Shown: one piece after another, positions 1-8,579 of the stretch
Numbering within the stretch: position 1 is the stretch's first letter
How the letters are laid out: each line of letters opens with the position of its first letter
NCBI RefSeq assembly: GCF_019750675.1
Contig: NZ_JAIEOF010000206.1
Location: 1 to 38,730, forward strand
Source: Methylobacterium sp.
Lineage (GTDB): Bacteria > Pseudomonadota > Alphaproteobacteria > Rhizobiales > Beijerinckiaceae
Length of the DNA stretch: 38,730 nt
Direction of reading: 5' to 3'
The notes under the pieces: generated by a model
What the model was told of the DNA's origin: nothing
Database searches by the model: none
What the model saw: only the letters and a program-made list of their open reading frames with translations
Position numbers and translations under genes: made by a program

Positions 1-77
1 TGGCGCGGGCGACGGGACTCGAACCCGCGACCTCCGGCGTGACAGGCCGGCACTCTAACCGACTGAGCTACGCCCGC
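1..77 (-). tRNA. tRNA-Asp (anticodon GTC)
   Basis: Read on the minus strand, the segment folds as a complete 77-base tRNA. The acceptor stem GCGGGCG pairs with CGCCCGC, the discriminator base is G and the CCA end is encoded. The T arm carries GGTTCGAACCC. The anticodon stem CCGGC/GCCGG holds a seven-base loop with GTC, which reads aspartate codons. The gene starts exactly at the window edge and diverges from rpmI. Confidence 0.97.
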
Positions 78-110
78 TTGACGTCCCGCCCCGTTTCCGG
101 CGGTGTCGGG

Positions 111-139
111 GGTGTAGGTTCAGTGCCCTGGGCTGTCAA
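111..139 (-). promoter_or_regulatory. Promoter of tRNA-Asp
   Basis: On the minus strand, TTGACA (134-139) is followed by a 17-base spacer and TACACC (111-116). This is a consensus -35 and a plausible -10 for a housekeeping sigma factor, ending about 34 bases before the tRNA 5' end. The match is visible; transcription from it is inferred. Confidence 0.6.
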
Positions 140-236
140 GCAATCCCGAAGCGCATTCGGCCGGGAATTTCCGGCGCCCGACTTCGCCCCGATCCCGGCC
201 GGAGACGTGGCCGGCAGACTTGGCGGAGACTTGGCA

Positions 237-265
237 TTGAACCCGCGTCTCTTTTCTGTCATACG
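237..265 (+). promoter_or_regulatory. Candidate rpmI-rplT promoter
   Basis: TTGAAC (237-242) lies 17 bases upstream of CATACG (260-265), a sigma-70-like pair at canonical spacing and pointing toward rpmI. The match is moderate and unverified. Confidence 0.4.
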
Positions 266-395
266 CCCCCTCGCGTTGAACCGCCCGGCCGATCGGGCTG
301 CCGTGGCGGTTCGTGCTGCTCCATCAGAAGCATCAACCGAGCGCATCTCTTCGATCCGAACCGGATCGGAGCCGCTGCGCGTTCAGGAGAGCCAA

Positions 396-599
396 ATGCC
401 CAAGCTGAAAACCAAGTCGGGCGCCAAGAAGCGCTTCAAGATCACCGGCACCGGCAAGGTCATGTACGCCCAGGCCGGTAAGCGCCACGGGATGATCAAG
501 CGGACGACGAAGCAGATCCGCAACCTGCGCGGCACCACCACCCTGTTCGAGGGCGATGCTGCCAACGTGAAGAAGTACTTCCTGCCCAACAGCCGGTAA
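396..599 (+). CDS. rpmI: 50S ribosomal protein L35
   Basis: A 67-residue basic protein that is the standard length and sequence type of bacterial L35, a component of the large ribosomal subunit. It begins [15 protein letters not shown] and has the family's conserved lysine-rich N-terminal part and a [16 protein letters not shown] middle. The ATG at 396 is chosen because a strong ribosome binding site, CAGGAGA, ends five bases upstream and because this is the conserved family start; a longer upstream extension of the frame does not look coding. rplT follows after 48 bases, forming the usual L35-L20 pair. infC, often the first gene of this operon elsewhere, is not next to it here. Confidence 0.97.
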   Translation: MPKLKTKSGAKKRFKITGTGKVMYAQAGKRHGMIKRTTKQIRNLRGTTTLFEGDAANVKKYFLPNSR

Positions 600-647
600 G
601 CCTTCACGACGCCGACACTGCTTTTTTCGTAATCCAGGAGAACTCCC

Positions 648-1019
648 ATGGCCCGCGTCAAGCGCGGCGTGACCAGTCACGCGAAGCACAAGAAAGTCCT
701 CAAGGCCGCCCGTGGCTATTACGGCCGCCGCAAGAACACGATCCGGATCGCCAAGCAGGCGGTCGAGAAGGGCATGCAGTATGCCTACCGCGATCGGAAG
801 AACAAGAAGCGCACGTTCCGCGCCCTCTGGATCCAGCGCCTCAACGCAGCCGTGCGCGAGCATGGCCTGACCTATTCGCGCTTCATCAACGGCCTGTCGA
901 AGTCCGGCATCGAGGTGGACCGCAAGGCCCTGTCCGAGCTCGCCATCCACGAGCCCGCCTCCTTCGCGGCGGTGGTCGAGCTTGCCAAGGCCGCTCTCCC
1001 GGCTGCCAAGGCCGCCTGA
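648..1019 (+). CDS. rplT: 50S ribosomal protein L20
   Basis: A 123-residue protein matching L20 over its length, with the basic N-terminal extension ([19 protein letters not shown]) that threads into 23S rRNA and the globular C-terminal domain. L20 is needed for assembly of the large subunit and in many bacteria represses its own operon. An AGGAGA ribosome binding site precedes the ATG. It is co-oriented with rpmI, and a strong intrinsic terminator lies about 55 bases after its stop, so rpmI-rplT probably form one transcript separate from pheST. Confidence 0.97.
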   Translation: MARVKRGVTSHAKHKKVLKAARGYYGRRKNTIRIAKQAVEKGMQYAYRDRKNKKRTFRALWIQRLNAAVREHGLTYSRFINGLSKSGIEVDRKALSELAIHEPASFAAVVELAKAALPAAKAA

Positions 1020-1074
1020 GCCACGCACGGCCTGAGGCGAGCCGGGCTCGCCCCGGGCCCGAGGGCAGATCTTC

Positions 1075-1115
1075 ATCAAAGGCGCGGCGTCCCCCGGGGG
1101 CGCCGCGCCTTTGAT
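1075..1115 (+). terminator. Intrinsic terminator after rplT
   Basis: Perfect 15-base arms (1075-1089 and 1101-1115) flank TCCCCCGGGGG. The A-rich start of one arm and T-rich end of the other let the hairpin work in both directions. It separates the ribosomal genes from pheS. The T run is short, so efficiency is uncertain. Confidence 0.75.
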
Positions 1116-1275
1116 GCTTTCCGGTCGCGACCTTTTTCCGCCGATCGGCCGGGATTTTCCGGATGCGACCGCTTGCATTGCGGGGCGCGACCCGCAAAAC
1201 CCCACGCGACATCCGAATGACCGAGCCCGGCCGATCCCTCCCGATCGCCGCCGCCGCAGCCGGTGAGTTGAACCG

Positions 1276-2358
1276 ATGACCGATCTCGACACCCTCGAAG
1301 GCGATCTGCTGCGGCAGGTCGCGGACGCGTCCGACGAGGCCGCGCTGGAGGCCGTGCGCGTCGCGGCGCTCGGAAAGAAGGGGTCGGTCTCCGAACTCCT
1401 GAAGACCCTCGGGGCGATGACGCCCGACGAGCGCAAGGCGCGCGGCCCCCTCATCAACGGCCTGCGCGACCGTGTGCAGGGCGCGCTGGCGACCCGGCGA
1501 GAGGCCCTGGCGGAGGCGGCGCTCAGTGCCCGCCTCGCGGCCGAGCGCATCGACGTGACCCTCCCGGTGCGGGAGGCCCCCGAGGCGCGCGGGCGCATCC
1601 ACCCGATCAGCCAGGTCATGGACGAGATCACCGCGATCTTCGCCGATATGGGCTTCTCGGTGGCCGAAGGCCCCGACATCGAGACCGACGACTACAACTT
1701 CACCGCCCTCAACTTCCCGCCCGGCCACCCGGCCCGCGAGATGCACGACACCTTCTTCCTGGCTCCCGACCGCAACGGGCAGCGCAAGGTGCTGCGCACC
1801 CACACCTCGCCGGTGCAGATCCGGACCATGCGGACGCAGGCGCCGCCGATCCGGGTCATCTGCCCGGGCCGCACCTACCGGCACGATTCCGACCAGACCC
1901 ACACGCCGATGTTCCATCAGGTCGAGGGCCTGGTCATCGACAAGGCCGCCAACATCGCCAACCTGAAATGGGTGCTCGAGGAGTTCTGCCGCAGCTTCTT
2001 CGAGGTCGAGGCGGTGAAGATGCGCTTCCGGCCCTCGTTCTTCCCCTTCACCGAGCCCTCGGCGGAGGTCGACATCCAGTGTTCGCGGAAAGGCGGCGAG
2101 ATCCGCTTCGGCGAGGGCACCGACTGGCTCGAGATCCTCGGCTGCGGCATGGTCCACCCCAACGTGCTGCGGAACTGCGGCCTCGATCCCGACAGCGTCC
2201 AGGGCTTCGCCTTTGGGGTGGGCATCGACCGCATCGCGATGCTGAAGTACGGCATGCCGGACCTGCGCCCGTTCTTCGAGGCGGATGTGCGCTGGCTCGA
2301 CCATTACGGCTTCCGGCCCCTCGACATTCCGAGCCTGGTGGCCGGGCTGACGAGCTGA
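1276..2358 (+). CDS. pheS: Phenylalanine--tRNA ligase alpha subunit
   Basis: A 360-residue class II aminoacyl-tRNA synthetase subunit that joins phenylalanine to tRNA-Phe as an alpha2beta2 enzyme with PheT. The N-terminal part (about residues 1-90) is the coiled-coil arm that contacts tRNA. The catalytic core carries a motif 2 region with [20 protein letters not shown] and a motif 3 region [17 protein letters not shown] near the C terminus. Length is normal. The ATG at 1276 begins [12 protein letters not shown], the usual family start. pheT follows after 102 bases in the same direction. No T-box or recognisable phenylalanine-rich leader peptide was found upstream. Confidence 0.97.
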   Translation: MTDLDTLEGDLLRQVADASDEAALEAVRVAALGKKGSVSELLKTLGAMTPDERKARGPLINGLRDRVQGALATRREALAEAALSARLAAERIDVTLPVREAPEARGRIHPISQVMDEITAIFADMGFSVAEGPDIETDDYNFTALNFPPGHPAREMHDTFFLAPDRNGQRKVLRTHTSPVQIRTMRTQAPPIRVICPGRTYRHDSDQTHTPMFHQVEGLVIDKAANIANLKWVLEEFCRSFFEVEAVKMRFRPSFFPFTEPSAEVDIQCSRKGGEIRFGEGTDWLEILGCGMVHPNVLRNCGLDPDSVQGFAFGVGIDRIAMLKYGMPDLRPFFEADVRWLDHYGFRPLDIPSLVAGLTS

Positions 2359-2460
2359 CGCGCCGTCCAGGTCCGGTGGAACCGGGCCTCACCTCTCCAT
2401 CCTGATGGGCGACGGATCCTCCCGCGCGGACGGGTCCCGGGTCGCCGAGGGACGCAAGCT

Positions 2461-4884
2461 ATGAAGTTCACCCTCTCCTGGCTCAAGGACCACCTCGACG
2501 CCGAGGCCTCCCTGGACACCATCGCCGAGACGCTGACGCGGATCGGCCTGGAGGTCGAGGGCATCGAGGACAAGGCCGCGCGCTTGAAGCCCTTCGTGGT
2601 CGCCCACGTGCTGACCGCCGAGCAGCATCCGAACGCCGACCGCCTGCGCGTCTGCACGGTGGATGCCGGCGACGGCCGTCCGGTGCAGGTGGTGTGCGGG
2701 GCCCCCAACGCCCGGGCCGGGATGAAGACGGTGTTCGCGCCGCCCGGCACCTACGTGCCGGGGCTCGACAAGACCCTGGCGGTCGGCACCATCCGCGGCG
2801 TCGAGAGCCTCGGCATGCTGTGCTCGGGGGCCGAACTCGGCCTCGGCGAGGAGGCGAGCGGCATCCTCGATCTTCCGGAGGACGCGCCCACGGGCCAGCC
2901 CTACGCCCTCTACGCCCGGCTCGACGATCCCGTCATCGAGATCAACCTCACGCCGAACCGGCCCGACTGCACCGCGATCCACGGCATCGCGCGCGATCTC
3001 GCCGCCACCGGCCTCGGCGGCCTCAAGCGCGAGCCGCAGCCGCCGGTACGCGGGGAGGGCGCTTGCCCCGTGACGGTCACCCTCGATTTCGAGGCCCACG
3101 ATCGGGGACTGTGCCCCTACTTCACCCTGCGCCTCGTGCGCGGCGTCAAGAACGGCCCGTCGCCGGACTGGATGCAGAGGCGCCTGCGCGCCATCGGCCT
3201 GCGCCCGATCAACGCGCTGGTCGACATCACCAATTACCTGACCTTCGACCGGGGCCGGCCCCTCCACGTCTTCGATGCCGCCAAGGTGCAGGGCGGCCTC
3301 GTGGTGCGCCGCGCCCAGGAGGGCGAGACCCTGAAGGCCCTCGACGGGCGGACCTACACGCTCACCGGCGACAGCGTGGTCATCGCGGATGCCAACGGGC
3401 CGGAATCCATCGGTGGCATCATCGGCGGCGAGGCCTCCGGCTGCGACGCGGACACCGTCGACGTGCTCATCGAATCGGCCCTCTGGGACCCCGTCAACAT
3501 CGCCCAGTCCGGCCGGCGCCTCGGCATCATCACCGATGCGCGCTACCGCTTCGAGCGCGGCGTAGATCCGGCCTACACCCTGCCGGGCCTCGACCTCGCC
3601 ACCCGCCTCGTCCTCGAGATCTGCGGCGGCACGCCGAGCGAGCCCGTGATCGTGGGCGAGCCCCCGGCCATCGAGCGCGTCATCGATTTCCCCTGGACCG
3701 AGACCCGCCGCCTCGCCGGCATCGAACTCTCCCGCGCCGAGATGAAGGTGACCCTGGAGGCGCTGGGCTTCCACGTGGCCGGCACGGGCGACCGCGTGAA
3801 GGTGCTCACCCCCTCCTGGCGCCCCGACGTTGAGGGCAAGGCCGACCTCGTCGAGGAGATCGTGCGCATCGCGGGCCTCGACCGGATCGAGCCCAAGCCC
3901 CTGCCGCGCATGGAGGCGGCCGTGGGCAAGCCGGTCCTCACCGTGATGCAGAAGCGTACCCGGCAGGCCAAGCGCGCGCTCGCCAGCCGCGGCCTCGTCG
4001 AGGCGGTGACCTGGTCGTTCATCCCGCACGACGACGCCGTGTTGTTCGGCGGCGGCGGCGCGGACCTGGCCCTCGCCAATCCCATCGCGGCGGACCTCTC
4101 CGACATGCGCCCGAGCCTCGTGCCGGGCCTGCTGCGCGCCGCCCAGCGCAACGCCGACAGGGGCAGCGCCGACGTCGCGCTGTTCGAGGTCGGCCAATGC
4201 TTCGCCACCGACCAGCCCGAGGGACAGACCATCCGGGCGGCGGCGATCCGCCGGGGCAGCGCGACCCATGCGGGCGCCGGCCGCCACTGGGGCGGGGGCG
4301 CCGGCGCGGTCGACGCCTTCGACGCCAAGGCCGACGCGCTGGCGCTCCTGGCGACCCTCGGGGTTCCGGCAGGCGGCCTGCAGGTCGTGGCCGGCGGTCC
4401 CGCCTGGCTGCATCCCGGCCGCTCGGGCACCTTGCAGTTCGGACCGAAGAACCCGGTCGGGTTCTTCGGCGAGGTCCATCCGCGCGTGATGAAGGCCCTC
4501 GACCTCAAGGGCCAATGCGTCGCCTTCGAGATCACCCTCGACGCGGTGCCGCTCCCGAAATACCGTCCGACCAAGGTCAAGCCGGCCCTGCTCCTGTCCG
4601 ACTTCCAGCCGATCTCGCGTGACTTCGCCTTCGTGGTCGGTCGCGATGTCGCCGCCGGGGACGTGGTCAAGGCCGCCCAAGGGGCCGAGCGCAAGCTGAT
4701 CACGGGGATCGACGTGTTCGACATCTACGAGGGTGTCGGCATTCCGGAGGGTTCGAAGTCGGTGGCGATCGCGGTGCGGCTCCAGCCCACGGAGCGCACC
4801 CTGACCGATGCCGAGATCGAGGCGGTCACCGCCCGGATCGTGGCCGAGGTCGGTCGCAAGACCGGCGCGACCCTGCGCTCCTGA
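2461..4884 (+). CDS. pheT: Phenylalanine--tRNA ligase beta subunit
   Basis: An 807-residue beta subunit of the phenylalanyl-tRNA synthetase. Domains follow the family order: an N-terminal OB-fold tRNA-binding domain (about 40-150, with [10 protein letters not shown]), the B3/B4 editing domain that removes mischarged tyrosine (about 210-390), the B5 domain (about 400-475), the catalytic-like core, and a C-terminal ferredoxin-fold anticodon-binding domain (about 715-807, with [13 protein letters not shown]). The start [12 protein letters not shown] is the family start. It forms an operon with pheS and is followed after 15 bases by the SEC-C protein gene. Confidence 0.97.
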   Translation: MKFTLSWLKDHLDAEASLDTIAETLTRIGLEVEGIEDKAARLKPFVVAHVLTAEQHPNADRLRVCTVDAGDGRPVQVVCGAPNARAGMKTVFAPPGTYVPGLDKTLAVGTIRGVESLGMLCSGAELGLGEEASGILDLPEDAPTGQPYALYARLDDPVIEINLTPNRPDCTAIHGIARDLAATGLGGLKREPQPPVRGEGACPVTVTLDFEAHDRGLCPYFTLRLVRGVKNGPSPDWMQRRLRAIGLRPINALVDITNYLTFDRGRPLHVFDAAKVQGGLVVRRAQEGETLKALDGRTYTLTGDSVVIADANGPESIGGIIGGEASGCDADTVDVLIESALWDPVNIAQSGRRLGIITDARYRFERGVDPAYTLPGLDLATRLVLEICGGTPSEPVIVGEPPAIERVIDFPWTETRRLAGIELSRAEMKVTLEALGFHVAGTGDRVKVLTPSWRPDVEGKADLVEEIVRIAGLDRIEPKPLPRMEAAVGKPVLTVMQKRTRQAKRALASRGLVEAVTWSFIPHDDAVLFGGGGADLALANPIAADLSDMRPSLVPGLLRAAQRNADRGSADVALFEVGQCFATDQPEGQTIRAAAIRRGSATHAGAGRHWGGGAGAVDAFDAKADALALLATLGVPAGGLQVVAGGPAWLHPGRSGTLQFGPKNPVGFFGEVHPRVMKALDLKGQCVAFEITLDAVPLPKYRPTKVKPALLLSDFQPISRDFAFVVGRDVAAGDVVKAAQGAERKLITGIDVFDIYEGVGIPEGSKSVAIAVRLQPTERTLTDAEIEAVTARIVAEVGRKTGATLRS

Positions 4885-4899
4885 CACGGAAAGCCACCG

Positions 4900-5742
4900 A
4901 TGCTCGATCCGGCTCTCGTCTCCGCTCTGTCGGCGGCCAGGTACCTTCCGGTCTCCGAGATGCGCGCGGCCCTGGCGGAGCCGGACACGATCGCCGACGC
5001 GGTGCTCGATGCGATCGGCCGGGCCGCGGACGGCGCCGAACTCGAGGATCCTGACGCCAACCTGGTGTTCTGGGGCCTGCACGTGCTGGCCGGCGCCCGC
5101 GACACCCGGGTATTCGAGCCCCTCGTGCGCCTGCTGCGCCTGGACGGGGAGATCCTCGACCTCCTGTTCGGCGACGCCCTGACGGAGACCATGGCCAAGA
5201 TCCTGGTCAGCGTCTTCGACGGCGACATCGCTCCCCTCGGCGCCCTGCTGGTCGACAGCACGAGCGACGGCGCGGTGCGCTTCGAGGGCTTCGCGGCCTT
5301 GAGCTACCTGACACAGACCGGGCGGGTCCCCCGCGAGCAGACACGCGACCTGCTCGTGCGCTTCGACGAGAAGCGCGCCGCCGTCGAGGGCGACATCGCC
5401 TGGGCCGGTTGGGAGGAGGCCATCGCGCTGCTGGGCCTGCGCGAGCTGGAGCCCCGCGTCCAGGCGGCGCGCCGCGAGGAGCGCCTCAGCGACGCGTTCA
5501 GCGATCCCCCCTGGTTCGCCAGGACCCTGCGGCACGCGGAGGCGCGACCCGACGACCTGACGCGCTTCGATGCCCACCGCTTCGGGACCCTGGACGATCC
5601 CGTCGCCGCCCTGGCCTGGACCGCCGAGGGCGTCGGCCAGCCCGTGCGCAACCCCATGAAGAATGTCGGCCGCAACGATCCGTGCCCCTGCGGCAGCGGC
5701 AAGAAGTTCAAGAAGTGCTGCCTCGACAAGGTCGCTTCCTGA
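4900..5742 (+). CDS. DUF1186 and SEC-C motif protein
   Basis: A 280-residue protein of unknown function. Most of it (about residues 10-240) resembles the DUF1186 family of alphaproteobacterial helical proteins. It ends in a SEC-C zinc-binding motif, with Cys262, Cys264, Cys273 and Cys274 in [13 protein letters not shown]. In SecA this motif binds zinc and SecB, and in many small proteins it is a general protein- or nucleic acid-contact module. The gene begins 15 bases after pheT and probably shares its transcript, although no link to tRNA charging is known. The motif is seen; the DUF assignment is from memory of the family. Confidence 0.85.
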   Translation: MLDPALVSALSAARYLPVSEMRAALAEPDTIADAVLDAIGRAADGAELEDPDANLVFWGLHVLAGARDTRVFEPLVRLLRLDGEILDLLFGDALTETMAKILVSVFDGDIAPLGALLVDSTSDGAVRFEGFAALSYLTQTGRVPREQTRDLLVRFDEKRAAVEGDIAWAGWEEAIALLGLRELEPRVQAARREERLSDAFSDPPWFARTLRHAEARPDDLTRFDAHRFGTLDDPVAALAWTAEGVGQPVRNPMKNVGRNDPCPCGSGKKFKKCCLDKVAS

Positions 5743-6086
5743 CGCGGACCCGGGCCGTCGCCAAAGACGCGCGACGGCTTGGCCTCCCGGATTCCGCGTG
5801 GGCGAGTTGACCCCTCGGCGCCAATGCCGGACCGGCACCGCGCCTTTGGTTGATCGTGAACATTCTGTAATTATCGATGGGTCGAGGAGCGTTTTAATCC
5901 CTGTCGAAGCGAACAAAATACCAGCATAGCGGGGTGCGATTTGGCCCCTCCAGCCTTGGCCGCCCCCTTGTGCGGAACAGCGTGACCGAACATATTTCGG
6001 TGCGAGGCGTCGCATGGCGCCAGAGGTAGTGTGCGTGAGCCTCATTCCGAAATCACACGCTGAGAGAGCTTCCAAGGGAAACTCCC
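5743..6086. other. Intergenic region before the Bax inhibitor-1 gene
   Basis: A 344-base gap without a supported gene. A short inverted repeat CCGTCG/CGACGG (5755-5777) may end the pheST transcript. An AT-rich patch spans about 5850-5930. A possible promoter, CTTGTG (5967-5972), 18 bases, CATATT (5991-5996), faces the Bax inhibitor-1 gene. The last 90 bases are a possible structured leader. Confidence 0.5.
5997..6086 (+). promoter_or_regulatory. Candidate ybhL-type leader RNA
   Basis: The ybhL leader is a known conserved RNA element in front of ybhL (Bax inhibitor-1 family) genes of alphaproteobacteria, and this is exactly that context. Visible elements are a stem from GCGTGA to TCACACGC (about 6033-6060) and overlapping short pairings at the ribosome binding site: TTCC with GGAA, or GGGA with TCCC (about 6070-6085). 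These could expose or hide the AAGGG site before the ATG at 6087. I cannot recall the consensus well enough to confirm a match, so the call rests on context plus local pairing. Confidence 0.35.
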
Positions 6087-6854
6087 ATGGCATTCGATAA
6101 CAGCCCCTTCCGGTACGGCGCTCAGCCGACCGGGTACGCCGGCAGCCAGGTCGAGATCGACCAGGGCCTGCGCACCTTCATGCTGGGCGTCTACAACAAC
6201 ATGGTCATCGGCCTCGGGATCTCCGGTCTCGTGGCGCTTGGCCTGAACATGGCCGCCGTCGCCCAGACCGCGACGGGCCGCGTCGCGCTGACCCCCTTCG
6301 GCCAGCTCCTCTACACCAGCCCGCTCAAGTGGGTGATCATGCTGGCGCCGCTCGCCTTCATCTTCATCTTCTCGATGCGGATGGACCGCATGTCCGCCGC
6401 CTCGGCGCGCCTGACTTTCTTCGCCTTCGCGGCGGTGATGGGTGCCTCGATGTCCTCGCTCCTGCTCGTGTTCACGGGTGCGAGCGTCGTGCGGGTGTTC
6501 TTCATCACGGCGGCGACGTTCGGTGGCCTCAGCCTCTACGGCTACACCACCAAGCGTAGCCTGTCGGGCATGGGCTCGTTCCTGGTGATGGGCCTGATCG
6601 GCCTCATCATCGCCTCGCTGGTGAACATCTTCCTCGCCTCTTCGGCGCTTCAGTTCGCGATCTCGGTGATCGGCGTTCTGATTTTCGCGGGCCTCACCGC
6701 CTACGACACGCAGAAGCTCAAGGAGATGTTCCTCTACAGCGGCGCTGATGCAGAGGGCGCGGCCAAGCTTTCGGTGAATGGTGCCCTGACGCTGTACCTG
6801 GACTTCATCAACATGTTCCAGATGCTGCTCTCGCTCCTCGGCGACCGCCGCTAA
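6087..6854 (+). CDS. Bax inhibitor-1/YccA family membrane protein
   Basis: A 255-residue integral membrane protein of the Bax inhibitor-1 (YbhL/YccA) family, with about seven hydrophobic segments between residues 30 and 250. The conserved C-terminal region reads GLTAYDTQKLKEM, then a short polar stretch, then GALTLYLDFINMFQMLL, which includes the aspartates associated with pH-sensitive calcium leak in characterised relatives. YccA inhibits FtsH, but the cellular role of the alphaproteobacterial members is not settled. The ATG at 6087 follows AAGGGAAACTCCC, an SD that may be partly paired. A strong terminator follows the gene, so it is probably monocistronic. Confidence 0.93.
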   Translation: MAFDNSPFRYGAQPTGYAGSQVEIDQGLRTFMLGVYNNMVIGLGISGLVALGLNMAAVAQTATGRVALTPFGQLLYTSPLKWVIMLAPLAFIFIFSMRMDRMSAASARLTFFAFAAVMGASMSSLLLVFTGASVVRVFFITAATFGGLSLYGYTTKRSLSGMGSFLVMGLIGLIIASLVNIFLASSALQFAISVIGVLIFAGLTAYDTQKLKEMFLYSGADAEGAAKLSVNGALTLYLDFINMFQMLLSLLGDRR

Positions 6855-6882
6855 GCGACCCGGTCACTGACCAGGAATGAAG

Positions 6883-6914
6883 AAGGCCCCGGCGGGACAC
6901 CGCCGGGGCCTTTT
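6883..6914 (+). terminator. Intrinsic terminator after the Bax inhibitor-1 gene
   Basis: Perfect 13-base arms (6883-6895 and 6900-6912) enclose GACA, followed by further T residues. The A-rich 5' side also allows it to act on the convergent DUF2794 transcript. Confidence 0.85.
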
Positions 6915-6972
6915 CGCTGTCCGGCGTCGTGGCAACCGGCGCGCCGCCCGCTCCGCGCGGGGGTATGCCCGG

Positions 6973-7347
6973 TCAAACGGCCCGCAAGGGCGGTTCCAGC
7001 ACGGCCAGCACCCTGGCGAGGTCGGTGCCGCGCTTCATCACCAGCCCCGAGGCGGCCACCACCGCGTAGGCGCCCTGGCGGCGGGCGAGCTTCGGGTCCT
7101 TCTCGACCCGGTAGAGCGGCATCTCCGAGCTGCGGCGATAGATCGAGAACACCGCCTTGTCGCGCCGGAAATCGAGGGCGTAGTCGCGCCACTCGCCCTG
7201 GGAAACCATCCGTCCGTAGAGGTTGAAGAGGGTGCGCAGCTCGGCGCGGTCGAAGGCGATCTGCGGGGTCACCGGCGCTGCGGGGAAGGGGATGACCCGG
7301 GCGGGAGGCTCGGGCGATCGCGGGTCGGCACCGGTTCTCTCGGTCAT
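6973..7347 (-). CDS. DUF2794 family protein
   Basis: A 124-residue protein matching the DUF2794 family of small alphaproteobacterial proteins. Its core (about residues 28-115) has the typical FDRAELRTLFNLYGRMVSQG and DYALDFRRDKAVFSIYRR stretches. The N-terminal 25 residues are proline-rich and probably disordered. No catalytic motif, signal peptide or membrane segment is visible, so a cytosolic protein is likely. The ATG at 7347 gives the usual family length. It converges on the Bax inhibitor-1 gene and diverges from bluB, so its function cannot be read from neighbours. Confidence 0.88.
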   Translation of the reverse strand: MTERTGADPRSPEPPARVIPFPAAPVTPQIAFDRAELRTLFNLYGRMVSQGEWRDYALDFRRDKAVFSIYRRSSEMPLYRVEKDPKLARRQGAYAVVAASGLVMKRGTDLARVLAVLEPPLRAV

Positions 7348-7739
7348 CGTCGCTCCTGGTCCGAGTCTGGATCGTCATCATGGTGTCGCGCCAGAGCCCC
7401 CGCAAGGGCGCCGAATCGGTGCCCGCAGCGGAAACACATCATCACGATTTCGCCGCCATCAGGCCCCGCGCCGGCCTTGATGAAACGCGATCCCTGTGGC
7501 CGAAACTTCGTCGATCCCGTCTCCGGCGCGGCGTCCGATCTACCGGCTCCCCAGCTCTTCGGCCGGCGCCCGGTCCGGCGGGACCGACATTCCAGAGGTT
7601 TCGAGACCCAAGGACTTCAGGCCGCCTCCTCGGAGTGCGGCCCTTTTTTTGTCCCTCGTTTTGTGCCTTGCCGGATGATCCGTCTCCGGCGAGAAACGCC
7701 CACGCAAGGCACGGGGCGGCTCCCCGCGGGAGACGGATC
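7348..7739 (+). promoter_or_regulatory. Structured leader region upstream of bluB
   Basis: A 392-base gap with several clear inverted repeats on the bluB strand. They are GGGCGCC/GGTGCCC around 7410-7430, CATCAGGCC with GGCC-T-TGATG at 7457-7482, a terminator at 7620-7650, a perfect 9-base stem (7663-7671 with 7704-7712), a CGGGG/CCCCG hairpin (7712-7726), and an 11-base perfect pairing (7677-7687 with 7729-7739) that covers the bluB ribosome binding site. The last pairing starts in the loop of the 9-base stem, which makes a pseudoknot possible. The conserved boxes of the cobalamin riboswitch were looked for and not found. Confidence 0.5.
7620..7650 (+). terminator. Intrinsic terminator inside the bluB upstream region
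   Basis: GGCCGCCTCC (7620-7629) pairs with GGAG and GCGGCC (7632-7642, one bulged T), followed by C and seven T residues. It is the best T run in the window. No rightward gene ends here, since the DUF2794 gene to the left runs leftward. It therefore ends either a small RNA or an attenuated bluB leader transcript. Confidence 0.8.
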
Positions 7740-8372
7740 GTGGTCAGCTTCGACGCGGCTTTTCGTCAGACGCTCGCGGAGCTGTTCGCGTGGCGCCGCG
7801 ACGTGCGCCGCTTCCGCCCCGATCCGGTGGACGAGTCCCTTCTGCGCGCCTGCCTCGACCTCGCCACGCTCAGCCCGTCCGTCGGCAACAGCCAGCCCTG
7901 GCGCTTCGTGCGGGTCTCCGATCCGGCTCGGCGCGCCCGCGTGATCGCGAGCTTCGAGCGCTGCAACGCGCAGGCCGCCGCCGGCTACGAGGCCGAGCGG
8001 CGGGAGGCCTATGTCCGCCTGAAGCTCGCGGGCCTGCGCGACGCGCCGATCCACCTCGCGGTGTTCTGCGACGAGGATACGGCGACCGGCCACGGTCTCG
8101 GCCGCGCCACCATGCCGGAGATGCTGCGCTACTCGGTCGTCACCGCGATCCAGACCTTCTGGCTCGCCGCTCGCGCGCAGGGGCTCGGCGTGGGTTGGGT
8201 CTCGATCCTGGAGCCGGACACGGTCTGCGAGACCCTCGCGGTGCCCTGTGCCTGGCACCTCGTGGCCTATCTCTGCGTCGGCTATCCGGTGGAGGAGCAT
8301 GCCGATCCGGAACTCGTCCGGCACGGCTGGCAGTCCCGCCTCGGAACCGGCATGCCGCTGATCGAGCGCTGA
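7740..8372 (+). CDS. bluB: 5,6-dimethylbenzimidazole synthase
   Basis: A 210-residue flavin-destructase of the nitroreductase fold that cleaves reduced FMN with oxygen to make 5,6-dimethylbenzimidazole, the lower ligand of vitamin B12. BluB signatures are present: RRDVRRF with Asp21, the equivalent of the catalytic aspartate of Sinorhizobium BluB, the PSVGNSQPWRFV segment, and GWVSI with Ser155, the equivalent of the second key residue. The GTG at 7740 is chosen because GGGAGA lies six bases upstream; the frame is open further upstream but that part does not look coding. cobS and cobT, which use the product, lie 8-10 kb away. The ribosome binding site lies inside an 11-base inverted repeat. 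Confidence 0.92.
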   Translation: MVSFDAAFRQTLAELFAWRRDVRRFRPDPVDESLLRACLDLATLSPSVGNSQPWRFVRVSDPARRARVIASFERCNAQAAAGYEAERREAYVRLKLAGLRDAPIHLAVFCDEDTATGHGLGRATMPEMLRYSVVTAIQTFWLAARAQGLGVGWVSILEPDTVCETLAVPCAWHLVAYLCVGYPVEEHADPELVRHGWQSRLGTGMPLIER

Positions 8373-8579
8373 TCGCCACGGAAGGCGTCGACCCCCGCAG
8401 GGTCAACGAAGTCTGAAAGCAACGCCGCGGCTTTGTTCTGAAAGACGCGCCATCGCTTTACCGCATCCGACGATACAGCCCGGATAACCCCAAGTCCCGG
8501 CTTCGCCTTACCGGAACGACAACCCCGCGCCGCGAATTATCGGCGGGCCAAACGGTCACGCTTACGGGGATGTCGGGTC

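Larger units (their letters stand above)
78..395. other. Divergent control region between tRNA-Asp and rpmI
   Basis: This 318-base stretch holds no gene I can support. The open frame running through it toward rpmI has no family features before the L35 start. It contains the tRNA promoter near its left end and a candidate rpmI promoter at 237-265. The transcript from that promoter would have a leader of about 125 bases. L20 represses its own operon through the leader in other bacteria, so this leader could hold an L20-binding site, but I did not identify one. Confidence 0.5.

Noticed and set aside
39..395. An N-terminal extension of L35 in the open frame upstream of rpmI
   Set aside because: L35 is reliably about 65 residues, the ATG at 396 has a strong ribosome binding site, and the extension overlaps the tRNA and promoter sequences.
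2389..6093. A 1234-codon minus-strand open frame opposite pheT and the SEC-C gene
   Set aside because: It is a product of GC-rich third positions in the plus-strand genes. Its translation is repetitive in Arg, Gly, Asp and His with no family features, while the plus strand carries clear pheT.
7348..7739. A standard cobalamin riboswitch before bluB
   Set aside because: The expected conserved boxes (GCCACTG and the AGGAGACCTGCC-like B12 box) were looked for and not seen. The structure found is different.
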